DNA from: Marinifilum fragile JCM 15579
GTDB taxonomy: Bacteria > Bacteroidota > Bacteroidia > Bacteroidales > Marinifilaceae
Direction: 5' to 3'
Length of the DNA stretch: 49,590 nt
Assembly: GCF_001310955.1 (NCBI RefSeq)
Contig: NZ_BAZX01000030.1
Coordinates: 1 to 49,590, forward strand
The translations under genes and the position numbers were made by a program. The notes beneath the pieces were generated by a model that saw only the letters and a program-made list of their open reading frames with translations, ran no database searches and had not been told where the DNA came from. Below are positions 42,614 to 49,590 of this stretch, in pieces (the stretch's first letter is position 1; each line of letters opens with the position of its first letter).

Positions 42614-44248
42614 CTATTCAGGGATATCCACCATAAACATTGGATCCTTATTAAAAGCCGTCCAATCCTTTTTAAGGGCCTTATACATCTCTTCCATACC
42701 TTCACCCTCTATTCCACTCTTTTTCAGCTCTAAAATGTACTTCATCAGGTTGTAACAGGTGGTAAACTGGCCGCAGGCAATCAAGGAATTCATTCTATCC
42801 AGTTTGATATCTTCCTCGCTCCACCACAGCGTTGTTGGGGCTTCCGAAGCAATCATGGCAACGGTTTTCAATTGTTTTTTAGGGGCAGAAATTTCTTCAT
42901 TATTTTTCTTTTCCCCATTCAATTCACCAATTACCGAGCTAATTCTTCGGTTTTTCAGGGTATCAGAAGAGTACAGCAACTCATAATTCAGGTACCTGAT
43001 CTGCTTCAGGAAAACGTTATTAATCATTTTGGCGCCCGATGTGGCACGTTCTATGATCATGCGCTTTACCAAATCGATATCCAAACGCTGGAATGATCTT
43101 ACTTCATCCAACAGCGACTCTGGTACATTCTTTCTGAATACCGCTCTGAGCTTTCGTATTATATCGTTCTTTACATGACCTACAATGGCACCAATTAAAG
43201 TAAAGCTTAAACCAACTCCTGCAAATACACCTCCTACAATGTATAAGGATGCCCAATCTCTTCCCTTAATCAACTCCAAAGAATTGATGAGCATGATCAG
43301 AATACCTGCCAACAGCACACACCAATACAACCAATGAACACGAACATACTTCAAAAGGCTCTTCATTTTCTCTTTGATCGACATTTTAGTGGTATCCTTG
43401 ATACCTTCGGCTTGCCAGGGCTGCATATCGCTACTGCCCACATCGTTTACTATGATTAAATCCAGTGGCTTTTGGCGTTGCCTGGAATTGCTGATGTTCA
43501 CCATACTCCCAATGCCCTGGTTGTCAACAATGCCTCCGTCCATTACGCCAACCCCATGGCAGAAGTCAGGCAGGCGCTTTAAAGCCTTGTAGTGTGGATC
43601 TTTTTGCTCGCGAATGTAATCGTCGGGGAAAACCAGCGGCTCGAAACCAATGGGAAAACAGGAGGATGAAGCCACAATATCGGCCAACTGTACCTTGGCA
43701 CTTAGCTGGTTCATTTCGGCACAACGCAAACTGCCGTTTCCAAACACACCCACGTTCTGAAAACGGAAAGCCTTGCCATATGAAAACTCGGTGGCATTAA
43801 AACAAACATGTTTCAGACTTGGGGATGTACTCTTTTTGAACATGCCAAACTCTCCCTTGAAAATGGGCATATCGGCATAGGTCAAAGCAAAGGCATTGAT
43901 AAGCGAAGGCTTCTTGTGTGGATGTTTCATCCAGACTTCGGCGGACTCCAGTTTGGCCACCGCATGTTCCACCAGCTTATCATTGCCTGGTGCAAAGTTC
44001 TGGTAAAAAGCTTTGTAGAAATCCTGGAAGTCGAAATTCTCTTCCTGAACAGCCTTTGCATAGGCCACAGCCAGCAAAGAACCTCCACTAACCGAACTTA
44101 CCGCCTCTACATGGCTTAATAAAGACTCTCCCTGGTAGCTAATTTTGTTTAGATAGGACACAACGCCCAAGGAAAAAAAGGTAGCGCGATATCCTCCACC
44201 GCTAAAGCACAAGCCGATGGATTCAAATGGGGTGATTGGGGTTTGCAT
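42614..44248 (-). CDS. Patatin-like phospholipase with C-terminal membrane segments
   Basis: Protein of 544 residues. The patatin core has the oxyanion GGGYRATFF (17-25), the nucleophile S54 in SVSGGS and the catalytic D in MDGGIVDN (about 236-243). The nucleophile elbow lacks the first Gly of GxSxG (S-V-S-G-G), a variant also seen in cPLA2-like lysophospholipases. Two hydrophobic segments at about 308-328 and 335-357 would anchor it in a membrane. The C-terminal 180 residues are helical and unrecognised. It is visibly richer in G+C than neighbours. It lies 63 bp downstream of a CoiA-like nuclease gene in the same direction, so the two may form a unit. Confidence 0.85.
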   Translation of the reverse strand: MQTPITPFESIGLCFSGGGYRATFFSLGVVSYLNKISYQGESLLSHVEAVSSVSGGSLLAVAYAKAVQEENFDFQDFYKAFYQNFAPGNDKLVEHAVAKLESAEVWMKHPHKKPSLINAFALTYADMPIFKGEFGMFKKSTSPSLKHVCFNATEFSYGKAFRFQNVGVFGNGSLRCAEMNQLSAKVQLADIVASSSCFPIGFEPLVFPDDYIREQKDPHYKALKRLPDFCHGVGVMDGGIVDNQGIGSMVNISNSRQRQKPLDLIIVNDVGSSDMQPWQAEGIKDTTKMSIKEKMKSLLKYVRVHWLYWCVLLAGILIMLINSLELIKGRDWASLYIVGGVFAGVGLSFTLIGAIVGHVKNDIIRKLRAVFRKNVPESLLDEVRSFQRLDIDLVKRMIIERATSGAKMINNVFLKQIRYLNYELLYSSDTLKNRRISSVIGELNGEKKNNEEISAPKKQLKTVAMIASEAPTTLWWSEEDIKLDRMNSLIACGQFTTCYNLMKYILELKKSGIEGEGMEEMYKALKKDWTAFNKDPMFMVDIPE

Positions 44249-44311
44249 GGGTAGTTTATTTTAAGTTTTAGTTATTTAAAATTGCACTTATAGAGATTAT
44301 TACCCGTATAA

Positions 44312-45868
44312 CTATCTTCCATCATCATTACTCACCTTAACTTTAGCCTTCTCGTTTCTTTTATACAAAGTGCAAAGGCGTTCTGTATCTGTAACTGCTC
44401 CAGAAAATCTTCTGATAGTATCTCTAAAGGGATCTGTGACCTTATAATCTCCTTCAGATATTCGTTTAAGGATATTGTCAACTTCTCCTCGTAACTCGAC
44501 ATCATAGTCTTCTTCGTCTGCTCGAATTGACTCCTTAAACTGCTCTTCTTCTGTTTTAAATCGTTCTTTAAGTTGAACTCCAAGCTTTTGTTCTTTTCCT
44601 TCAAGTTCGATATATTGTCTTTTATCCCACTCAAAAGCAGAGATTTTTCCATCCAAATCTCCGATTTCTTCTTCAACTCCTCTTGTTTCTCTTTCAATTC
44701 TTTCTTCTTCTGAGATAATATCACTTTGACTTCTTCCGGATTCTTCAATTTCTTCTTCAATTCGTTCGATTTCCCCTCTAAGTCTTTCGATCTCTTGTTC
44801 AACATCTTCTGTTTTTCCTGATAAGTCTTTAATAGCTGCTTCTTCTGACTTAATAGATTTTCCAAGTTTTTCTCTTGTGTCTCTATATTTTCTTTCGACT
44901 TCTTGTCTATATTTTTCTTCGTATCCTTTAAATTCTGCTCTAACTCCTGTTTCAAGCTCGGACAATTCTCTTTTATTTCTTTCTGTATTATCCTTAACTC
45001 TTCGTACTTCAGATTCAAGCTGTGATTCAATGTCTCTATATTGCTCTGATTGTAAACATCGTTTAATTCCTCGTATAAGATTTCTAATCCTCGCCTGGCG
45101 GCAGGCTTGAGTTTCTTCAAGAAGTTTTCTTTGGTCCTGATCAACATTCGGTAACTCAATTGATTCTTTTCCGTCAGGAGTTCTATAAACTGCATTTGCT
45201 TGTTCATGGTTATATACCCATTTTACGTTTGTACTTCGGTTAAAACATTTTTCTATATCCTCTTTCGATGTATGTGGTATTTTGACTTGAACTGTATCTA
45301 TTCCAATCCTATTAAACTTTTGAACTTTTTGTTTATCTGGTTTATGAGTATGCACCAATTCAACAAATAATAAAGGTGCACCATCAGAATCGAAAAACAC
45401 AACATCTGGACGAACAAATAAATTCATCTTTTCATGAGAAGTCTGGTCTCCGTAATGCATATCGCCAGACTCATCCTCATATATTGCAACCTCCTTTCGA
45501 ACATCTGCAGATTCAATAAAATAAGCCTCTCGTATCAACATCCAAGGATCATCAGGATTTTCAGGGTTTGGTTTACCAATAGCAGGAACTTTAATCTTTT
45601 TAGATTCTAATAGTACCTTTGTCGCTAACTTATGCCTATGATCACTATTCGTGTAGATACATTTACGCGGATTATTGACATCCTCCTCTTGATGTTTAAA
45701 GTGAGGTCTGAACTGTCTAGCATCAGGATTAATATTCTTTGATAACTTTAATTTTTCACCACAATACTGACAATAAAAAGGACCATCAGATTGGTTTACT
45801 GTTGCAGCGTTAAAAATTTTACTATTATCTGCATTTGTAGCAGTATCAGTTTGGTATTCAATACTCAT
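44312..45868 (-). CDS. CoiA-like zinc-finger/nuclease protein with long coiled coil
   Basis: Protein of 518 residues from ATG 45868 (a TTG three codons upstream is less likely). A zinc-finger-like module has C33, C36, H56, H59 and C70 (CQYCGEKL, HFKH). A PD-(D/E)xK-like nuclease core follows, RPDVVFF with D155, and E170 in VELVHTHK, resembling the competence protein CoiA. Residues about 240-480 are a highly charged Glu/Arg-rich coiled coil. The C-terminus is DPFRDTIRRFSG onward. It precedes the patatin gene by 63 bp. A role in DNA processing or antiphage defence is inferred. The alternative frame over 44332-45207 is also open but is judged a composition effect. Confidence 0.75.
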   Translation of the reverse strand: MSIEYQTDTATNADNSKIFNAATVNQSDGPFYCQYCGEKLKLSKNINPDARQFRPHFKHQEEDVNNPRKCIYTNSDHRHKLATKVLLESKKIKVPAIGKPNPENPDDPWMLIREAYFIESADVRKEVAIYEDESGDMHYGDQTSHEKMNLFVRPDVVFFDSDGAPLLFVELVHTHKPDKQKVQKFNRIGIDTVQVKIPHTSKEDIEKCFNRSTNVKWVYNHEQANAVYRTPDGKESIELPNVDQDQRKLLEETQACRQARIRNLIRGIKRCLQSEQYRDIESQLESEVRRVKDNTERNKRELSELETGVRAEFKGYEEKYRQEVERKYRDTREKLGKSIKSEEAAIKDLSGKTEDVEQEIERLRGEIERIEEEIEESGRSQSDIISEEERIERETRGVEEEIGDLDGKISAFEWDKRQYIELEGKEQKLGVQLKERFKTEEEQFKESIRADEEDYDVELRGEVDNILKRISEGDYKVTDPFRDTIRRFSGAVTDTERLCTLYKRNEKAKVKVSNDDGR

Positions 45869-46110
45869 ATAAAACAACTTATAAAAGAATGGGAAAATTT
45901 TAATTTAACTCTGGAAAATAATACTCTCATTGCTCTGTATTTAGCTATCCGTTTCCATATCAATTATCCATGTAGTTTCATGCAGGAAATCAATGTAATT
46001 ATGAGAAGTGTTAGTCATATTCTAAAAGTAGTATCTGTTCTTGTCTTGTATGAACAATATGTAAATATAAAAAAATAATATCTACTAAACAGTAATTATT
46101 CTCGAGAAAT
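45869..46110. other. Intergenic region without recognised feature
   Basis: AT-rich segment between the CoiA-like gene (minus) and a possible small gene (plus). I see no clear stem-loop or promoter box. The promoter of the CoiA-like operon must lie here but is not obvious. Confidence 0.4.
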
Positions 46111-46239
46111 ATGCTTAGCAAAACAATCAACAACTTCATTAAGAAGAATCAAATAAGCAGGATAATAATTTTTGCTCTAAGTGTAACAACAATATGGACA
46201 TTATCCTTTATTTGGAATTATTCTTTAAAGTTATCTTAA
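46111..46239 (+). CDS. Possible small single-span membrane protein
   Basis: A 42-codon ORF, MLSKTINNFIKKNQISR then a hydrophobic stretch IIIFALSVTTIWTLSFIW, ending NYSLKLS. The plan (basic N-terminus, one membrane span, short tail) is that of many small membrane proteins, and the codons are typical of the surrounding genes. Upstream GAGAA is a weak ribosome-binding site. It lies 84 bp before the lipoprotein cluster and may be spurious. Confidence 0.3.
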   Translation: MLSKTINNFIKKNQISRIIIFALSVTTIWTLSFIWNYSLKLS

Positions 46240-46322
46240 CTGATCTTTATGATACTTTATTAATTTTAAAAACAGTAGAATAAGATACATTGACATAACT
46301 TCCAATCATTAACCTAACACCT

Positions 46323-47312
46323 ATGAAAAAGATAATTCTTTTAACAGTCTTAATAGCATTTATAACTCAGAGTTGTAATCTTGGAACCCATAGAACTTGG
46401 AAAGACGAAAATATCGAATCGAGTGTACGAAATGAAATTAGGAAACTAGATGAGAAAGTATTAAAAGCTGTAACTACCAATAATCCAGCTCTTATTAAAT
46501 CGATAATGGCTAAAGAGCTTTTAGAAGAAAGTGGTGATAATATTGACCAGTTAATTCTACAGGCAAGTAATATCATTACAAGCACGGATTACAGAATCTT
46601 AAATCAATTTCAGGTTAAAAATACTACTACAAACATTGGAAACACGGTTGTTTCAGGTTTAAACGACCCAAATGACTACATCATACAATATAAGGCCCTG
46701 AACAAAGAAATGTTTGTTTCTCTTCTTATTCCGAAAAATGAACTTAATGAGTTTATTATAACAAACATTTACGGAAAATCTCCTGAAGGATGGAAATTAA
46801 ATATCCTTCAGTTCGGTCAGTACAAAATTAATGGACAAACAGCTCCTGAACTGTACAGCATTTCAAAGGAAGAATTGGAAAAAGGACATTTAGTTGATGC
46901 GGCAAATTCAATGTTCTTGTGCTCACTTGTTGCAAAACCTGCAAATCAATTCTGGCAATATCAAAATGAAGATCAAATGAAAAGTTTGCAGGAAGAAATC
47001 ATTGGTAAAATAAATGAGCAATACACTTTCCCTTTGACGATTAATGAAATTGAATCTAAACCACAAATTCTAACAATACATCCTCAGGGAGTTCAAGAAG
47101 GATTCTATCCTATGATCGAATACCTAACCACCATTGACTTAAAAGATACGATTGGCACCAAGCTTGAAAACAATAAACTCCATAGCTTAATTGGCAAAAT
47201 GTTTAAAGGCATTGATCAAGACAAGGATTACATTTTATACAAAGCATTCAGCCAAATTCCTGATGGTAAGACTCCTGTCCCAACCTATGGCTTTGTTAAG
47301 AAATTAAAATAA
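46323..47312 (+). CDS. Lipoprotein of unknown function
   Basis: A 329-residue protein. The signal MKKIILLTVLIAFITQSC ends in a lipobox cysteine (C18). The mature protein is hydrophilic with mixed helix and strand character (RNEIRKLDEKVLKAVTTNN; GFYPMIEYLTTIDLKDTIG). I recognise no family. It is the first of four closely spaced genes (24, 19 and 37 bp apart) encoding exported proteins, so they probably form an operon. Confidence 0.75.
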   Translation: MKKIILLTVLIAFITQSCNLGTHRTWKDENIESSVRNEIRKLDEKVLKAVTTNNPALIKSIMAKELLEESGDNIDQLILQASNIITSTDYRILNQFQVKNTTTNIGNTVVSGLNDPNDYIIQYKALNKEMFVSLLIPKNELNEFIITNIYGKSPEGWKLNILQFGQYKINGQTAPELYSISKEELEKGHLVDAANSMFLCSLVAKPANQFWQYQNEDQMKSLQEEIIGKINEQYTFPLTINEIESKPQILTIHPQGVQEGFYPMIEYLTTIDLKDTIGTKLENNKLHSLIGKMFKGIDQDKDYILYKAFSQIPDGKTPVPTYGFVKKLK

Positions 47313-47336
47313 AAGTGAATTACTAAAACCAATAGC

Positions 47337-48518
47337 ATGAAACGCATTCTAAGCCTATTTTTGATCTTTAATTTCTCTTTGTCTTTTGCACAAGACAATG
47401 CTCTTGAAAAAGCCAATAAACTGATAGAAACAAAGAAATATGAGTCAGCATATCAAGTTCTTAACAATGCTGATCCGAATAACGAAAAGCCTGAAATCAC
47501 CATTGCCAAAACCAATTTGTTTCTAAACTATTTTGCGACCAGCATAATGCACCAAATGTTTGCATTGACTGATTTGAAACCAGATGAAGATATTATGGAT
47601 ATTAGAGGCAAGGCAGGAAATTTTGCAATGTTTCGATTTTCAGCCGATTCAGTTTTAATCAACCTGATAAAGAAGTATCCAAACAACTATAAATTAAAAA
47701 AGGAACTTGGCTATTATTATCACGAAGTTCATTTGAAATATCAAGGCAGTTGGTTGCAACCAGATTCTCTTTTGATTGACCAATTTAAAAAGAATTATTT
47801 AGATGCCTATAAGAATGGTATCTATGATTATTGGTCAACTTATGGAATTGGCTATGCTTATCTTATGAATAAAGAGTTCAAATCTTCTATTCCTTTCTTT
47901 GAAAAATCCATCGCACTACGCAATGATTATCCATCAAGTCATTACAATCTTGCTTATGCTTATTTGTATACCGATCAGAGAGACAAAGGCATTGAGAGTG
48001 CTAAAAAAGCAATGAATTTGTACGAATACCCAAATTACAAGGCGGATGCAGCACGCATGATTGCCGTAATGTATCGAGAAATTGAAGATTACGAAAAGGC
48101 CATTGATTTTTACAAACAAGCTGATCAAATCCTGCCTCATGATTACTATACCCTAAGACCCTTGCTGGAATTGGAATTGTCCCTTAAAAAGGAAGAATAC
48201 AAAGAACGAACCAATCAATTTTTCCTGGTGGCCCCAGGAAATCCAACCATCTACCAGGATTTAATGAATATCTATTGGAACAATCAAAAAGAAGATGAGC
48301 TTCTTGCCTTTCTTACGCAACAACACAAAAATTACCAGCAAGACCCAAAGGTAGATGGAAACTTGTATTTCTATACCGCAGTAATTCAATACGACAAAGA
48401 AGATTTTAGCAATGCCAAGCTGAACTTTGAAAAGTCAAGAGAGGTGTTCAAAAAAGTGTTTGAAACCAATCATCGTGTGTTCGAGATTATTGACTCTTAT
48501 ACAAAGGAGATGAATTAG
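47337..48518 (+). CDS. Exported tetratricopeptide-repeat protein
   Basis: A 393-residue protein with a signal peptide (about 1-18, ending SFAQ). The mature part is helical, with TPR-like units: ALEKANKLIETKKYESAYQV (about 22-41), AYLMNKEFKSSIPFFEKSIA, YPSSHYNLAYAYLYTDQRDK, and AARMIAVMYREIEDYEKAID. It likely acts as a periplasmic protein-binding scaffold. It is second in the cluster, after the lipoprotein. Confidence 0.82.
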   Translation: MKRILSLFLIFNFSLSFAQDNALEKANKLIETKKYESAYQVLNNADPNNEKPEITIAKTNLFLNYFATSIMHQMFALTDLKPDEDIMDIRGKAGNFAMFRFSADSVLINLIKKYPNNYKLKKELGYYYHEVHLKYQGSWLQPDSLLIDQFKKNYLDAYKNGIYDYWSTYGIGYAYLMNKEFKSSIPFFEKSIALRNDYPSSHYNLAYAYLYTDQRDKGIESAKKAMNLYEYPNYKADAARMIAVMYREIEDYEKAIDFYKQADQILPHDYYTLRPLLELELSLKKEEYKERTNQFFLVAPGNPTIYQDLMNIYWNNQKEDELLAFLTQQHKNYQQDPKVDGNLYFYTAVIQYDKEDFSNAKLNFEKSREVFKKVFETNHRVFEIIDSYTKEMN

Positions 48519-48537
48519 CAATTATTCATATTCGAAT

Positions 48538-48909
48538 ATGATACATAGAATATTAGCAATTGGATTTATAATCGCATTAACATGTTCATGCGAAAACAAG
48601 AACATTGCAAAGTTCGAAATTACCAATCGAACCAATGATAGAATAGATTCTCTTAGAATTGTCCCAAATGGATATGAAAGCAAGCATTACATTTCTTTAT
48701 TGCCCGGGGAAACTAAAAAATATGATTGCGACATGACCAATATCGCTAAGGTGGATGGAGATTATCAAATTGACTACAAGTTTGAGTCAAGTGATTTTAT
48801 TTCAGAAACGTTCGGTTATTATACAAATGGATATCCCATTGAAAAATTGAATAAAATAGAAATAAAGACTAATACCCTTTTATTTGATGCAGAATTCAAT
48901 TCGTATTGA
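48538..48909 (+). CDS. Small lipoprotein of unknown function
   Basis: A 123-residue protein. Signal MIHRILAIGFIIALTCSC with a lipobox ending at C18, then ENKNIAKFEITNRTNDRID. The mature part looks like a single beta-sandwich (FEITNRTN; LRIVPNGYES; SLLPGETKKYDCDM; YQIDYKFESSDF). No family is recognised. It is third in the cluster. Confidence 0.7.
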   Translation: MIHRILAIGFIIALTCSCENKNIAKFEITNRTNDRIDSLRIVPNGYESKHYISLLPGETKKYDCDMTNIAKVDGDYQIDYKFESSDFISETFGYYTNGYPIEKLNKIEIKTNTLLFDAEFNSY

Positions 48910-48946
48910 TGAATTAATATTCATATCATTCTAAAACAAATTAAAC

Positions 48947-49534
48947 ATGATGAAAAAAATACACACCCTAATTATAGCATTCTTGATTTTATCTTCATTC
49001 TTAAAAGTTCATGCCCAAGAAAGCAAATCTGATAGTCTTATAGTAGAACAGTCTATAAATAACTTCTTTGAATGGTACATTCATTCAACTAGATATGAGG
49101 AAAACGAAGAGAATAGGCCAATATTCATAATAGACAGCAATGATATTGTATGTTTAGATCTTACCAGGTATATAGCAAATCTTAGGATACATCATTTTTC
49201 GGAGGAACTAATTACTGCTGAAATAGCCAGCTATAAAAATTGCGATGAGAATCTTAAAAAGATTACAAAAGAAGAGTTTTTAGCTTTCGAAGATATTTTT
49301 GCCTACGAGGATATTGATTGTGGTTTTGACAACAACTATAAATGGATAGGTGGACAGGAAATGATTGATGGAATTAGAATCAACAAATGTGTCTTCTCAG
49401 ATCAAAAGAACTGCCATCTTGAAATAGAATACTATAGTTTAAATGGAGATGAAAAATACTTCTGGAAAAATAACACCATTATTAAGCTGAGAAAAATTAA
49501 AAATACCTGGAAGATTGTAGATATGGGTGTTTAA
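48947..49534 (+). CDS. Exported protein of unknown function
   Basis: A 195-residue protein with a signal peptide (about 1-24, ending VHAQ). The motif NNFFEWYIHSTRY near 38-50 and the ending TWKIVDMGV resemble the layout of DUF3828-like small exported proteins (an NTF2-like fold), a weak suggestion only. Asp- and Glu-rich, with four scattered cysteines. It is the last of the four-gene exported cluster and ends 56 bp before the window edge. Confidence 0.7.
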   Translation: MMKKIHTLIIAFLILSSFLKVHAQESKSDSLIVEQSINNFFEWYIHSTRYEENEENRPIFIIDSNDIVCLDLTRYIANLRIHHFSEELITAEIASYKNCDENLKKITKEEFLAFEDIFAYEDIDCGFDNNYKWIGGQEMIDGIRINKCVFSDQKNCHLEIEYYSLNGDEKYFWKNNTIIKLRKIKNTWKIVDMGV

Positions 49535-49590
49535 ATTGCCATTTACCGCACGAAACAAAGTTCGATGAAATACATTCGTGTGATAATAAA

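Noticed and set aside
44332..45207. Second long minus-strand frame as an independent gene
   Set aside because: The GAA-rich coiled-coil sequence keeps all three frames open by composition. The main frame continues from a real N-terminal domain and has better codon use. Kept as a finding, not annotated.
42614..45868. CBASS or retron-type defence for the patatin gene
   Set aside because: No nucleotidyltransferase, reverse transcriptase or HORMA/TRIP13 gene is adjacent, so only a novel pair can be proposed.
46323..49534. The exported four-gene cluster as a known secretion or SusCD-type system
   Set aside because: There is no TonB-dependent receptor, SusD-like protein or type IX sorting domain in the proteins.
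1..49590. tRNA, rRNA, CRISPR arrays, insertion sequences or prophage
   Set aside because: No tRNA-like T-loop strings, no rRNA stretches, no regularly spaced repeats and no transposase or phage structural genes were found by eye. A covariance-model scan would be decisive for small RNAs.

Overview
The window looks like chromosomal DNA of a low-G+C member of the Bacteroidota, probably a marine Marinilabiliales/Marinifilaceae-type organism. This is inferred from gene content: a 51-residue DUF4295 protein behind ribosomal proteins L28 and L33, a SecA of about 1100 residues, DUF4097 proteins under an ECF sigma factor, and many promoters of the Bacteroidota type (TAnnTTTG at -7, TTG/TTTG about 20 bases upstream). 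I see no rRNA, tRNA, CRISPR array, insertion sequence or prophage.

Layout. 1-3.3 kb: translation and targeting genes on the minus strand (rpmB, rpmG, DUF4295, ftsY, rimO). 3.6-4.5 kb: a YitT-type membrane protein. 4.9-9.9 kb: a mutagenesis cassette with an error-prone DnaE-type polymerase and a Y-family polymerase, divergent from a self-cleaving XRE/S24 (LexA-like) repressor. 10-15 kb: an ECF sigma factor with a membrane partner, an FMN reductase, a VOC protein, an HxlR regulator and an M3 peptidase. 15.3-19.4 kb: proB and proA behind a structured leader with a small ORF, then a photolyase. 19.6-24.6 kb: a second ECF sigma operon (sigma, zinc-finger/HEAT anti-sigma, two DUF4097 proteins) and a membrane MutS-like ATPase. 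24.8-28.5 kb: two lipoproteins (one with ankyrin-like repeats) and lgt. 28.8-32.6 kb: secA, preceded by a small exported protein. 32.9-35.4 kb: two ferritins, then flavodoxin with DUF2023. 35.7-42 kb: a frameshifted KefB-type antiporter, an Lrp regulator, an exported metallo-beta-lactamase-fold hydrolase, a GyrI-like protein, a WYL regulator and a frameshifted SRPBCC/GyrI-like protein. 42-46 kb: HU, then a patatin-like phospholipase next to a CoiA-like nuclease/coiled-coil protein. 46-49.5 kb: four collinear exported proteins, mostly of unknown function.

The most striking candidate is the gene directly upstream of secA. It encodes about 130 residues with an N-terminal export signal and a C-terminus reading PIRAPG followed by three residues and the stop codon. 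The layout (exported small protein, arrest-like motif at the extreme C-terminus, hairpin-containing spacer, secA) matches E. coli SecM-SecA, and the motif resembles both the SecM GIRAGP end and the RAPP/RAPG-type arrest peptides. I infer a nascent-chain monitor of protein export that controls secA in this lineage.

Other points of interest are a proline- and phenylalanine-containing leader ORF with tandem hairpins before proBA, the SOS-like cassette, the patatin/nuclease pair, two single-base frameshifts, and palindromes that overlap promoters. Most of these regulatory readings are inferences from sequence pattern alone.
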